From: Candidatus Mediterraneibacter stercoripullorum | Lineage (GTDB): Bacteria; Bacillota; Clostridia; Lachnospirales; Lachnospiraceae | Assembly: GCA_019115765.1 (NCBI GenBank) | Contig: DXCZ01000120.1 | Coordinates: 1-64,000, forward strand | DNA: 64,000 nt | Direction: 5' to 3' | In this document: positions 1 to 7,673 of the stretch, in pieces | Layout of the letters: every line of letters begins with the position of its first letter | Numbering within the stretch: position 1 is the first letter of the stretch | Position numbers and translations under genes: made by a program | The notes under the pieces: generated by a model | Told to the model about the DNA's origin: nothing | Database searches by the model: none | Seen by the model: the letters and a program-made list of their open reading frames with translations, nothing else

Positions 1-144
1 GATTTTGAAAACAGAATATTCAGAGGAAGAATATATGCCGAAGGAAAGTTCAGAATAATATATGCGGTTATTTTTGCATGGAATATGCTGTGGGATAAAA
101 ACGTCCGCATAACATTCCGGCATATCAGAAAATTCAGACTATAA
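1..144 (+). CDS. DUF2953 family protein, C-terminal fragment
   Basis: An open frame runs in from the left window edge and stops with TAA at 142-144, giving the last 47 residues of a protein that starts outside the window. The piece begins DFENRIFRGRIYAEGK, contains a hydrophobic stretch (IIYAVIFAW) and ends in a basic tail (RHIRKFRL). This matches the usual C-terminus of DUF2953 membrane proteins, which in spore formers sit directly upstream of ytfJ. The function of the family is not established; placement next to ytfJ suggests a sporulation link. The assignment is from context and the tail only, so the family call is moderate while the coding call is good. Confidence 0.65.
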   Translation, partial: DFENRIFRGRIYAEGKFRIIYAVIFAWNMLWDKNVRITFRHIRKFRL

Positions 145-173
145 TTTTTTAAATGTCACAGGAGGAAATGAAG

Positions 174-572
174 ATGGCTGACGGAAACAATAATTTCAGA
201 GAAACAGTGGAATCTCTCTTCAAGGGGATGGACGGTGTCGTATCGTCAAAGACTGTGGTGGGAGAAGCAATCCACATTAACGGGACGATCATTCTTCCGC
301 TTGTAGACGTATCCTTCGGGATGGGGGCAGGAGCTTTTTCGGCCGAGAAGAAAGATAAGGGACTGGGAGGAATCGGAGGAAGAATCTCTCCGAGTGCAGT
401 TATCGTTATCCAGGATGGAAAGACCCGGCTTGTGAATATTAAAAACCAGGATATGATCACCAAAATTCTTGATATGGTTCCGGATGTGATCGACCGGTTT
501 ACAGCAGATAAAGATGACAGGATGACAGAAAAGCAGGTAAAAGATATCCTTGATTCTCAAGAAAATGTGTGA
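174..572 (+). CDS. ytfJ: Sporulation protein YtfJ/GerW family
   Basis: A 132-residue protein of the YtfJ (GerW) family. In Bacillus subtilis GerW is made in the forespore and is needed for normal germination; that role is known for the family, not shown here. Family marks seen: an N-terminal helix with NFRETVESLFKGMDGVVSSKTVVGE split over residues 5-30, the VDVSFGMGAGAF glycine-rich segment, GLGGIGGRISPSAVIVI, and a C-terminal helical tail. I place the start at ATG 174 because AGGAGG lies at 160-165, eight bases upstream; the in-frame ATGs at 153 and 168 have the site inside or too close. It follows the DUF2953 gene by 29 bases, so the two are likely cotranscribed. Confidence 0.9.
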   Translation: MADGNNNFRETVESLFKGMDGVVSSKTVVGEAIHINGTIILPLVDVSFGMGAGAFSAEKKDKGLGGIGGRISPSAVIVIQDGKTRLVNIKNQDMITKILDMVPDVIDRFTADKDDRMTEKQVKDILDSQENV

Positions 573-636
573 TCGCTGTCATTACAAGCGTGATTGCTGA
601 ATATAATGAATCAAATATGTTCCGGAAGTGGTATAC

Positions 637-774
637 GTGAAAAAGGTCTGTGGTTTTGCTCTTTTCTGGATCGCGGTCGGTATGATCATCATGATGCTGC
701 TTTCGGATATCGTCTGGGGCGTGATACTGACGGTGATATGCCTGGCGGCAGGGTATAAGCTGTTCTGCTGCTAG
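637..774 (+). CDS. Small membrane protein, 45 residues, GTG start
   Basis: A short open frame not usually picked up by length cutoffs. It starts with GTG at 637, has a GGAAG site at 624-628 eight bases upstream, and stops with TAG at 772-774. The product begins MKKVCGFALFWIAVGM and is almost wholly hydrophobic: one or two membrane helices (residues 5-22 and 25-40), with Cys5, Cys37 and a CC pair at the very end. It lies on the plus strand 64 bases after ytfJ, which suggests the same transcript. I do not recognise a named family. Similar tiny KxCGFAxFW proteins near sporulation genes would support it; without a search the call rests on the ribosome site and the protein-like composition. Confidence 0.55.
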   Translation: MKKVCGFALFWIAVGMIIMMLLSDIVWGVILTVICLAAGYKLFCC

Positions 775-786
775 TGCGGGAGGTAG

Positions 787-927
787 AACCGTTCAGCCGT
801 GCAGCTCGATTCCGCTGTCGCTGCATCTCGCTGGGGGCGTCCCGCCCTATACGAAGAAAAACAAAAGACCGATTACAAGCAAGCTTGCATCGGTCTTTTA
901 TTCTTCTTCATGCACGGCTGAACGGTT
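787..927. repeat. 17-base perfect inverted repeat around a terminator
   Basis: AACCGTTCAGCCGTGCA at 787-803 is the exact reverse complement of 911-927, 107 bases apart. The right arm overlaps the stop codon of rpmB (926-928). A further seven bases (783-789 and 934-940) are also complementary. Between the arms lies the rpmB terminator and a GC-rich stretch with no open frame. The arrangement could be one large folded 3' end, or the ends of a small degenerate palindromic element; I see no flanking target duplication. Confidence 0.6.
863..899. terminator. Bidirectional intrinsic terminator between the small membrane gene and rpmB
   Basis: Arms AAAAGACCGAT (863-873) and ATCGGTCTTTT (889-899) are perfectly complementary, with the self-complementary GCAAGCTTGC in the loop. 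T-rich tracts follow on both strands, so it can stop rpmB transcripts on the minus strand and the ytfJ operon on the plus strand. Confidence 0.85.
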
Positions 928-1111
928 ATGCACGTTCTACGCGTCCTGACTTTAAGCATGATGTACAAACATACATCTTCTTGGATCCGCCTTCTGTCTT
1001 TACTCTGACGGACTTCACATTTGATTTCCACATTTTCGGTGTTTTTCTATGAGAGTGGCTTACGCTGTTTCCAAAGTGAGCACCCTTTTCACAAATAGCA
1101 CATTTAGCCAT
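926..1111 (-). CDS. rpmB: 50S ribosomal protein L28
   Basis: A 61-residue L28, a late-assembling large-subunit protein. It opens MAKCAICEKGAHFGNSVSHS and ends MYVCTSCLKSGRVERA. Two CxxC pairs (Cys4/Cys7 and Cys48/Cys51) make this the zinc-ribbon, C-plus form of L28. The start at 1111 is set by AGGAGGTG just upstream on the minus strand; a longer frame to 1153 has no site. It is divergent from yloU-yloV, the same arrangement as in B. subtilis. A good promoter lies at 1163-1191 and a strong terminator follows the stop. Confidence 0.97.
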   Translation of the reverse strand: MAKCAICEKGAHFGNSVSHSHRKTPKMWKSNVKSVRVKTEGGSKKMYVCTSCLKSGRVERA

Positions 1112-1162
1112 GACTGCACCTCCTAACAATCTGAACTGGTCATTTAGACTCATAACAATGAT

Positions 1163-1191
1163 ATTCTAGCAGAAAGATAATACTAATGCAA
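1163..1191 (-). promoter_or_regulatory. Sigma-A-type promoter for rpmB
   Basis: On the minus strand TTGCAT (1186-1191) and TAGAAT (1163-1168) are 17 bases apart, and TGC directly before the -10 makes an extended -10. The expected start is about 45 bases before the rpmB ATG. Confidence 0.7.
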
Positions 1192-1232
1192 GCATTTTTT
1201 CAGAAAAAGTAAAACAAAAAATGAATCCTTTA

Positions 1233-1261
1233 TTGTAAATATTTCGAAGAGATAGTATAAT
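1233..1261 (+). promoter_or_regulatory. Sigma-A-type promoter for yloU-yloV
   Basis: TTGTAA (1233-1238), a 17-base spacer and a perfect TATAAT (1256-1261), about 50 bases upstream of the yloU ATG at 1313. It is back to back with the rpmB promoter. Confidence 0.75.
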
Positions 1262-1312
1262 AATCATGTTATATGTGGAAGAATCCAATTAAAGAACTGG
1301 AGGTAATATATT

Positions 1313-1672
1313 ATGAAAGGAAGCATGAGCACGGATCTCGGAATTATTACTGTTAATCCTGAGGTGATCGCCAAATATGCAGGGTCGGTCGCAGTTGAGT
1401 GTTTCGGCATTGTGGGGATGGCTGCGGTGAATATGAAGGACGGACTGGTACGTCTTCTGAAGAGAGAGAGCCTGACACACGGCATTCAGGTTGAGATCTC
1501 AGATGAGAACTCCCTCACATTAAACTTTCATGTCATAGTGTCATATGGAGTGAATATTCTTTCGGTTTCTGACAACCTTATGAGCAATGTAAAATATAAG
1601 GTGGAAGAGTTTACCGGCATGAAGGTAGAAAAAATTAACATCTTCGTTGAAGGTGTGAGAGTGATTGATTAA
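1313..1672 (+). CDS. yloU: Asp23/Gls24 family envelope stress protein YloU
   Basis: A 119-residue member of the Asp23/Gls24 family (DUF322). Seen: LGIITVNPEVIAKYAGSVAVE, the conserved CFGIVGMAAVNMKDGLVRLL, a predicted beta-rich middle, and the C-terminal VEKINIFVEGVRV. These proteins are linked to the cell envelope and, in yloU-yloV pairs, to fatty-acid or dihydroxyacetone-kinase-like chemistry; the exact role is not known. GGAGGTAAT lies just before the ATG. The stop codon is directly followed by the site of yloV, with 13 bases between the genes, so they form one operon. Confidence 0.93.
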   Translation: MKGSMSTDLGIITVNPEVIAKYAGSVAVECFGIVGMAAVNMKDGLVRLLKRESLTHGIQVEISDENSLTLNFHVIVSYGVNILSVSDNLMSNVKYKVEEFTGMKVEKINIFVEGVRVID

Positions 1673-1685
1673 GGAGGACCCTGAC

Positions 1686-3359
1686 GTGGCTGTGAAAACT
1701 ATAGATACGGTAATGCTCCGCAAGATGTTTCTTGCTGGAGCTGCAAATCTTGAGGCAAAGAAAGAGATGATCAATGAACTGAATGTATTTCCTGTTCCCG
1801 ACGGAGATACGGGTACCAATATGACCCTGACGATCATGTCAGCGGCGAAAGAGGTAAACTCCATCGAGGATCCGGACATGCTTTCTATGGCAAAAGCAAT
1901 CTCATCTGGTTCATTGAGGGGCGCCAGAGGAAATTCCGGTGTAATTCTTTCTCAGCTTCTCCGGGGATTTACAAAAGAAATACGGGATTATCAGGAACTT
2001 GATGTTAATATACTTGTCAAGGCGTGTGAGCGCGCTACTGCAACAGCATATAAGGCTGTTATGAAACCAAAGGAAGGAACGATCCTGACTGTTGCAAAAG
2101 GAATTTCCCAGAAGGCTCAGGAACTTGCGGAGACGACAGAAGATCTGGAAGTCTTTCTTCCGGAGATCATTCGTTATGGTGAAGAGGTACTTGCTCAGAC
2201 TCCGGATATGCTCCCGGTTCTGAAAGAAGCTGGCGTGGTTGATTCCGGCGGACAGGGACTGATCGAGGTTCTTCATGGAGCTTATGATGCTTTTGCCGGA
2301 AAAGAGATTGATTATACTGCTGTGGGAGCAGAAGCAGGCACTACCATGGTTAGGCCTTCTGAACAGAAGGAGACGGATATCAAGTTTGGCTATTGTACAG
2401 AATTTATTATCATGACTGAGAAGCCCTTTACAGATAAGGACGAGACAGAGTTCAAGTCTTATCTGGAGTCCATTGGAGATTCTATCGTATGTGTGGCTGA
2501 TGATGATATCGTAAAGATTCATGTGCATACTAATGATCCGGGACTTGCGATCCAGAAAGCTCTTACCTATGGACAGCTGTCAAGGCTGAAGATCGACAAT
2601 ATGAGGGAAGAGCATCATGAGAAGCTGATCCGTGACGCAGAGAAGATTGCGGCACAGCAGGCAAAAGAGGAAGCGGAAAAGAAAAAGAAAGAGCCGCGCA
2701 AGGCTGTCGGATTTATTGCTGTTTCGATCGGAGACGGTATGAACGAGATATTCCGCGAGTTGGGCGTGGATCATATTATCGAAGGCGGCCAGACTATGAA
2801 TCCAAGTACAGATGATATGCTGAACGCGATCGATCAGGTGAATGCCGATCATATTTTCATACTTCCCAATAATAAGAATATCATCCTTGCTGCGAACCAG
2901 GCACAGTCGCTGACAAAGGATAAAGATATCATTGTGATCCCGACAAAGACGGTTCCTCAGGGAATTACCGCGGTGATCAGCTATATGCCGGAATCAGACG
3001 TGGATACTAATATCGAGGCGATGAAAGAAGGAATCGCCAATGTAAAGACCGGCCAGGTTACCTATGCAGTCCGTGATACGCATATTGATGACAAGGAAAT
3101 ACATGAGGGCGATATCATGGGAATCGGTGATAAGGGAATCCTTGCAGTAGGACAGTCTGTGGAAGAGACAACAAAAGAAATGCTCGCACAGCTTGTAGAT
3201 GATGATTCTGAGCTGATCAGCCTGTATTATGGTCAGGATGTTCAGAAAGAAGATGCAGAAGCATTTGCTCAAAAAATAGAAGAATTGTATCCGGATGTGG
3301 ATGTGGATGTTCATTCAGGCGGACAGCCGATCTATTATTATGTTCTGTCTGTAGAATAG
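1686..3359 (+). CDS. yloV: YloV/FakA-like DAK2 domain protein
   Basis: A 557-residue protein with an N-terminal DAK2 (DhaL-like) domain, about residues 10-205. The metal- and ATP-binding signature VFPVPDGDTGTNM is at about 35-46 and LRGARGNSGVILSQ at about 85-98. A middle domain with GYCTEFIIM follows, then a charged linker (KEEAEKKKKEPRK), then a C-terminal domain of the DegV/EDD-related type. The closest studied relative is the fatty acid kinase FakA, which phosphorylates fatty acid bound to FakB; no fakB gene is in the window. The start is GTG at 1686: AAGGAGG at 1671-1677 gives a spacing of eight, and the longer TTG frame at 1665 would overlap that site. A terminator at 3424 ends the unit. 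Confidence 0.9.
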   Translation: MAVKTIDTVMLRKMFLAGAANLEAKKEMINELNVFPVPDGDTGTNMTLTIMSAAKEVNSIEDPDMLSMAKAISSGSLRGARGNSGVILSQLLRGFTKEIRDYQELDVNILVKACERATATAYKAVMKPKEGTILTVAKGISQKAQELAETTEDLEVFLPEIIRYGEEVLAQTPDMLPVLKEAGVVDSGGQGLIEVLHGAYDAFAGKEIDYTAVGAEAGTTMVRPSEQKETDIKFGYCTEFIIMTEKPFTDKDETEFKSYLESIGDSIVCVADDDIVKIHVHTNDPGLAIQKALTYGQLSRLKIDNMREEHHEKLIRDAEKIAAQQAKEEAEKKKKEPRKAVGFIAVSIGDGMNEIFRELGVDHIIEGGQTMNPSTDDMLNAIDQVNADHIFILPNNKNIILAANQAQSLTKDKDIIVIPTKTVPQGITAVISYMPESDVDTNIEAMKEGIANVKTGQVTYAVRDTHIDDKEIHEGDIMGIGDKGILAVGQSVEETTKEMLAQLVDDDSELISLYYGQDVQKEDAEAFAQKIEELYPDVDVDVHSGGQPIYYYVLSVE

Positions 3360-3423
3360 GAAGCATGCCAGAACGGAAAGCATGGCAAAAATCAGCGAAG
3401 CTGTGAGCTTGCCGCGATATCGC

Positions 3424-3463
3424 ATCGGATAGGGGAAGTATATCTTCCCCTATCCGATTTTAA
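3424..3463 (+). terminator. Intrinsic terminator after yloV
   Basis: A perfect 15-base stem (3424-3438 with 3444-3458), a five-base loop and a short T run. It separates yloV from recG. The 60 bases before it hold no gene. Confidence 0.85.
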
Positions 3464-3534
3464 AAAGGAAATTATGTTCCGATCGTGACGAGAAGAATTC
3501 TGTACAGACAAGTATGCAGAAAGGCAAAAACAAT

Positions 3535-5595
3535 ATGAACGAAAGAAGCAGCATAGGGGAGCTGAAAGGAATCGGCGCAAAAACTGAGGAACTTTTTCGT
3601 CGTCTGGATGTGCGGACTGTAGGTGATCTGATCCGCTATTACCCCAGGACATATGAGATCTTCGAAGACCCGATCTCCATCGGGGAGGCGGAAGAAGGGA
3701 AGATTAATACCATAGCAGGCAGTGTGTTTGGGCGGATACAAGTTTCTGCAAACAGAAAGCTGCAGATCACGACTCTGTATCTGAAGGATCTTACCGGAAC
3801 GATAAAGGTAATCTGGTTCCGTATGCCTTTCCTGAGAAATACGCTTTCCGGAGGCGGTATCCTGATTCTGAGAGGACGTGTAGTCCGCGGGAAAGACGGG
3901 CTTGTCATGGAGCATCCGGAGATCTATTACCCGGCGTCCAAATACGAGGAAAAGAGGAATTCCATGCAGCCGGTCTATACATTGACAGCGGGTCTTACGA
4001 ATAATGCTGTCATAAAAGCAGTAAGGCAGGCGCTGCCGGCTGCGGATCCTGATGGCTCTGTCCTTCCTGCACGGTATGACAGAAAATATGGGTTCGTGCA
4101 CTATGGTCAGGCTCTGAAGGAAATTCATTTCCCGGAAAGCAAGGAGTCCTTCGCAGCCGCGAGAAGACGATTTGTGTTTGAAGAATTTTTCCTTTTTGTT
4201 TTATCTTTGCGGAGACTGCGGGACAGCGGAAAGCGGGCCGGAAACAGCTTTTCTTTCTCAGATCGTCCGGAAATTGACCGTTTTCTCCGGGAGTTGCCTT
4301 ACGAACTGACGGGGGCTCAGGCTAAGGTATGGCAGGAGATAAAAAGGGATATGCAGGGGGAATATGTCATGTCCAGGCTTGTTCAGGGAGATGTTGGATC
4401 GGGCAAGACAATTGTGGCTTTTCTTGCCCTTCTCCTTGCTGGACTGAATGGATATCAGGGAGCGCTTATGGCGCCTACCGAGGTGCTGGCAAGGCAGCAT
4501 TATGAAAATATTTCCGGTATGCTTGACCAGTACGGTATCCATCTGAAAGCGGAACTGCTGACCGGATCAATGACCGCTGCACAGAAACGAGATGCCTACT
4601 CCTGTATTTCAGATGGGGAGGTTTCTATTGTTATCGGGACTCATGCCCTCATCCAGGACAAAGTAATATATAAGGATCTGGCCCTTGTGGTCACAGATGA
4701 ACAGCACCGGTTTGGAGTGCGTCAGAGAGAGGCTCTCGCCGGCAAGGGCAGGACACCTCATATCCTTGTTATGAGTGCTACGCCGATCCCAAGGACTCTG
4801 GCAATTATCCTGTACGGAGATCTTGATATTTCCGTCATTGATGAGATGCCGAAGAACCGTCTTCCCATCAAAAACTGTGTGGTCGATACCGGATACCGTG
4901 ATACAGCTTATAATTTTATGAAAAAGCAGGTCATGAGCGGCCGGCAGTGTTATATCATCTGCCCTATGGTAGAAGAAAGTGAGAGTATGGAAGCGGAAAA
5001 TGTAATGGACTACCATGAGATGATCTCTGAGGTGATGGGACCTCAGATCCGGACCGGATATCTTCACGGGAAGATGAAACAGCAGGAAAAAGATGAGATC
5101 ATGGAAGCTTTCGGGAAAAATGAGATCCAGATCCTTGTGTCCACAACGGTCGTGGAAGTGGGGATTGACGTGCCGAATGCAACTGTGATCATGATAGAGA
5201 ATTCGGAACGGTTCGGTCTGGCTCAGCTCCACCAGCTCAGAGGAAGAGTTGGCCGCGGAAAGTATCAGTCCTACTGTATTTTTATGACTTCCTCGAAGTC
5301 AAAGGAAACAAAGGAGAGACTGGATATCCTGAATCATTCCAATGACGGATTTTTCATTGCCGGTGAGGACCTTAGGCTGCGTGGACCGGGGGATCTGTTC
5401 GGTATCCGACAGAGCGGCATCATGGATTTCAAGCTGGGCGATGTGTTCCAGGATAACGCGATCCTGAGACAGGCGGCGGGGGAAGCTGGAGAACTGCTGA
5501 GAGAGGATCCGGAACTGAAGGATACGGAGAACAGAAAGCTGGCCAGAGCGCTGGAGAAATACATTACAGATCAGAACCTGGAGGCAACTCTGTAA
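3535..5595 (+). CDS. recG: ATP-dependent DNA helicase RecG
   Basis: A 686-residue superfamily 2 helicase that remodels stalled replication forks and branched DNA. The N-terminal wedge domain begins with the ELKGIGAKTEELFRRL helix-hairpin motif. Walker A GDVGSGKT is at about 285-292 and the Walker B variant DEQH is at 388-391. The helicase C-terminal motifs are VSTTVVEVGIDVPNAT and QLRGRVGRG, followed by the RecG-type GEDLRLRGPGDLFGIRQSG. Length is typical. I chose ATG 3535 (MNERSS) because AGAAAGG lies eight bases upstream; ATG 3514 has none. Gene order yloU-yloV-recG is conserved in Firmicutes. Confidence 0.97.
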   Translation: MNERSSIGELKGIGAKTEELFRRLDVRTVGDLIRYYPRTYEIFEDPISIGEAEEGKINTIAGSVFGRIQVSANRKLQITTLYLKDLTGTIKVIWFRMPFLRNTLSGGGILILRGRVVRGKDGLVMEHPEIYYPASKYEEKRNSMQPVYTLTAGLTNNAVIKAVRQALPAADPDGSVLPARYDRKYGFVHYGQALKEIHFPESKESFAAARRRFVFEEFFLFVLSLRRLRDSGKRAGNSFSFSDRPEIDRFLRELPYELTGAQAKVWQEIKRDMQGEYVMSRLVQGDVGSGKTIVAFLALLLAGLNGYQGALMAPTEVLARQHYENISGMLDQYGIHLKAELLTGSMTAAQKRDAYSCISDGEVSIVIGTHALIQDKVIYKDLALVVTDEQHRFGVRQREALAGKGRTPHILVMSATPIPRTLAIILYGDLDISVIDEMPKNRLPIKNCVVDTGYRDTAYNFMKKQVMSGRQCYIICPMVEESESMEAENVMDYHEMISEVMGPQIRTGYLHGKMKQQEKDEIMEAFGKNEIQILVSTTVVEVGIDVPNATVIMIENSERFGLAQLHQLRGRVGRGKYQSYCIFMTSSKSKETKERLDILNHSNDGFFIAGEDLRLRGPGDLFGIRQSGIMDFKLGDVFQDNAILRQAAGEAGELLREDPELKDTENRKLARALEKYITDQNLEATL

Positions 5596-5677
5596 TACCG
5601 GAAAATATTGCAGCATTTATGACAGATGATCAGCGTATAAAGGATGATTATCATATAAAGATTGAAGGAGGTGTCCA

Positions 5678-6475
5678 ATGGAACAGTGGGAATATATTGT
5701 AGTGTCTGTTCTGGCTGTGCTCATACTTGTGCTGGCGGTCAGCCTGTACCGGGGAAAAGGCGCCTGGTTTATAGCCGGATATAATATGATGTCTGACAGA
5801 GAAAAGAGCAGATATAATGAAAAAGTGCTTTGCCGCGCCGTGGGATACTTTATGTTTGTATGCTTTGCCGCATGCATTCTATCTATATTGTCTGAGCTCC
5901 TGAGTGCAGTGTATCTGGTGAATATAGCGGTCGTGATGATACTCGGCGGTGTGATGATACTTGAATTGTGGGTCCACTTCAGTCCGAAAGTAAAAAGGAG
6001 CGGGAATGATCATGTATCCGGCAGCCAGGATGTTACAGGTTCGGGTATCCGCAAATTTGAAATCGGTGATCTGACGGAAGTTATGGACCTGTGGCTTAAT
6101 GGTAATCTTCAGGCCCATTCATTCGTTCCGGAGGCTTACTGGAAGAGCCGCTATGGAGATGTTCAGGATGCGATCCGGGAGGCGGAAGTCTATGTTTTTA
6201 AGACTAATGGTCATATCGGCGGCTTTATCGGCTTGGACGGCGACTATATCGCAGGAGTTTTCGTAAGAGAGGATATACGGTCCTGCGGAATCGGCAGCCG
6301 GCTTCTTGACTGTGCGAAAAAGGACCGGGAAAATCTGATCCTCCTTGTGTATGCGTCTAATGACAGGGCAATCCGTTTTTATGAGAGAGAAGGATTTACC
6401 GTCAAAAGAGAACAGACAGATAAAGAAACAGGGGAAAAGGAACTGGAAATGATCTGGAGGCGCGGTGACAGCTAA
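5678..6475 (+). CDS. DUF3784 membrane domain fused to a GNAT acetyltransferase
   Basis: A 265-residue protein of two parts. Residues 1-100 look like a DUF3784 protein: a first helix at about 6-25, then the KGAWFIAGYNMMSDREKSRY signature, then two helices at about 54-75 and 78-97. Residues 125-265 are a GNAT fold: IRKFEIGDLTEVMDLW, the acceptor-side NLQAHSFV, the acetyl-CoA loop VREDIRSCGIGSRLL (about residues 196-210), and ASNDRAIRFYEREGF. DUF3784 normally stands alone as a small three-helix protein of unknown role, so the fusion would tether an acetyltransferase to the membrane. Substrate unknown. AAGGAGGTG precedes the ATG. It follows recG by 82 bases and may share its transcript. Confidence 0.8.
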   Translation: MEQWEYIVVSVLAVLILVLAVSLYRGKGAWFIAGYNMMSDREKSRYNEKVLCRAVGYFMFVCFAACILSILSELLSAVYLVNIAVVMILGGVMILELWVHFSPKVKRSGNDHVSGSQDVTGSGIRKFEIGDLTEVMDLWLNGNLQAHSFVPEAYWKSRYGDVQDAIREAEVYVFKTNGHIGGFIGLDGDYIAGVFVREDIRSCGIGSRLLDCAKKDRENLILLVYASNDRAIRFYEREGFTVKREQTDKETGEKELEMIWRRGDS

Positions 6476-6651
6476 AAAGATATCTGCCTGTTGAAAATCT
6501 GCTATGAATTTCCAGAGTAATTTATTTTTCACTCCATATACTATTAGCGTAACACAGACGAACGGAAGCGGACGCAGGAACCGGCCGCAAAGATATCTCA
6601 GCAGGATCATAAGAAAATGTATCCTTTCTAAAGGAGAATCTTCTGAAGATC

Positions 6652-6735
6652 ATGAAGAACAGGAAAGCTGTGGAATCTCTGTACCGATTCTATGCGGAAG
6701 CGGCCGGGACGATGCGTTACAAAAACACAGAATAA
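6652..6735 (+). CDS. Very short open frame, possibly a gene remnant
   Basis: ATG 6652 to TAA 6735 gives 27 residues, MKNRKAVESLYRFYAEAAG and on to RYKNTE. The composition is protein-like (amphipathic helix, KxxESLYRFY), and AAAGGAG lies about 15 bases upstream, longer than usual. It could be a real small peptide, or the first exon-like stub of a decayed enzyme gene whose remainder is lost; nothing homologous follows in any frame. The 300 bases between 6476 and 6779 otherwise hold only a short GTAACG-gaaa-CGTTAC hairpin (6737-6752) before the spore protein gene. Confidence 0.25.
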   Translation: MKNRKAVESLYRFYAEAAGTMRYKNTE

Positions 6736-6779
6736 AGTAACGGAAACGTTACAAAGATGCTTAAAGGAGGAAAAAGATC

Positions 6780-6986
6780 ATGGCAAGTCGTTCATCCAAC
6801 AGAGCGGCAGTCCCTGAAGCAAAGGGCGCCCTGGACAAATTCAAGTATGAGGTAGCGAACGAGCTGGGAGTACCGTTAACTGACGGGTACAACGGAGACC
6901 TTACTTCCAAACAGAATGGTTCTGTAGGTGGTTATATGGTCAAGAAGATGATCGAACAGCAGGAAAAGCAGATGGCAGGCAAATAA
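6780..6986 (+). CDS. Alpha/beta-type small acid-soluble spore protein
   Basis: A 68-residue SASP. Such proteins coat spore DNA in the forespore and protect it from UV and heat; they are cut by the GPR protease on germination. Both signature blocks are present: LDKFKYEVANELGVPL, which holds the GPR cleavage region, and GSVGGYMVKKMIEQ near the C-terminus, followed by a short basic end. AAAGGAGG stands just before the ATG. The gene stands alone with a strong terminator behind it, as is usual for ssp genes. A forespore sigma-G promoter is expected; I could not identify one with confidence. Confidence 0.95.
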   Translation: MASRSSNRAAVPEAKGALDKFKYEVANELGVPLTDGYNGDLTSKQNGSVGGYMVKKMIEQQEKQMAGK

Positions 6987-7033
6987 CTCTGAACTGCAAT
7001 TCGCAGCAGAATAATGCTGAAGTCTGAGAGAAA

Positions 7034-7063
7034 AGCACTCGGGATTGACCTGAGTGCTTTTTT
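7034..7063 (+). terminator. Intrinsic terminator after the spore protein gene
   Basis: AGCACTCGGG (7034-7043) pairs with CCTGAGTGCT (7049-7058) with one G-T pair, followed by six or more T. Confidence 0.88.
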
Positions 7064-7103
7064 CTGCTAAAATTCAGCATAGTTACAGAAAGGGGGACGG
7101 ATC

Positions 7104-7673
7104 ATGAGGGTGATCGCCGGAATTGCCAAAAGACTGAGACTGAAGACTCTTGACGGAATGGAAACGAGGCCTACTACTGACCGGATCAAAGAAACACTTT
7201 TTAATATGATCTCTCCGTATCTCTACGACTGTGTGTTCCTTGATCTGTTCAGCGGAAGCGGCGGAATCGGTATCGAAGCGCTAAGCAGAGGGGCAAGAGA
7301 AGCTGTTTTCGTTGAGAAGAATCCAAAAGCCATGGCATGTATCAAGGAGAACCTGAAGTTTACCAAGTTGGATCAGAAGGCTGAAACGATGACGATTGAC
7401 GTGCTGGATGCTCTTGACCGGCTGGAGGGGGAGAAGGTTTTTGATCTTATCTTTATGGATCCTCCATATGACAGGCAGCTGGAAAGAAAAGTACTGGAAT
7501 ATCTGTCAGATTCCGGCCTTATTTATGAGGATACGGTCATCATCGTTGAAGCCTCGAAGGAAACGGACTTTTCCTATGCGGATAAGCTGGGATTTACCGT
7601 GACCAGGGAAAAGGTATATAAAACAAACAAGCATGTCTTCTTAGAGAAGACAGGGAAGGAAGAAATATGTTGA
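7104..7673 (+). CDS. rsmD: 16S rRNA (guanine(966)-N2)-methyltransferase RsmD
   Basis: A 189-residue SAM-dependent methyltransferase that modifies G966 of 16S rRNA (E. coli numbering). Seen: N-terminal [15 protein letters not shown] with the [14 protein letters not shown] signature, SAM loop [17 protein letters not shown] at 47-63, and the catalytic DPPY at 119-122. Start ATG 7104 follows an AAAGGGGG site. Its last seven bases overlap coaD, a gene pair kept in most Firmicutes (ylbH-ylbI), which implies translational coupling. Confidence 0.96.
   Translation: MRVIAGIAKRLRLKTLDGMETRPTTDRIKETLFNMISPYLYDCVFLDLFSGSGGIGIEALSRGAREAVFVEKNPKAMACIKENLKFTKLDQKAETMTIDVLDALDRLEGEKVFDLIFMDPPYDRQLERKVLEYLSDSGLIYEDTVIIVEASKETDFSYADKLGFTVTREKVYKTNKHVFLEKTGKEEIC

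Noticed and set aside
774-1052. Open frame of 92 codons on the plus strand
   Set aside because: It covers the inverted repeat, the terminator and the antisense of rpmB, and has no ribosome site.
1911-2528. Long minus-strand frame opposite yloV
   Set aside because: Shadow of the real gene: cysteine, histidine and leucine-rich composition, no site, no family resemblance.
6530-6545. Sigma-G promoter for the spore protein gene
   Set aside because: CATATACTA is near the -10 pattern but no -35 stands at the right distance, and it is over 200 bases from the gene.
6504-6740. 78-codon plus-strand frame before the spore gene
   Set aside because: Arginine and serine-rich, no ribosome site, competes with the more protein-like 27-codon frame; probably noise.
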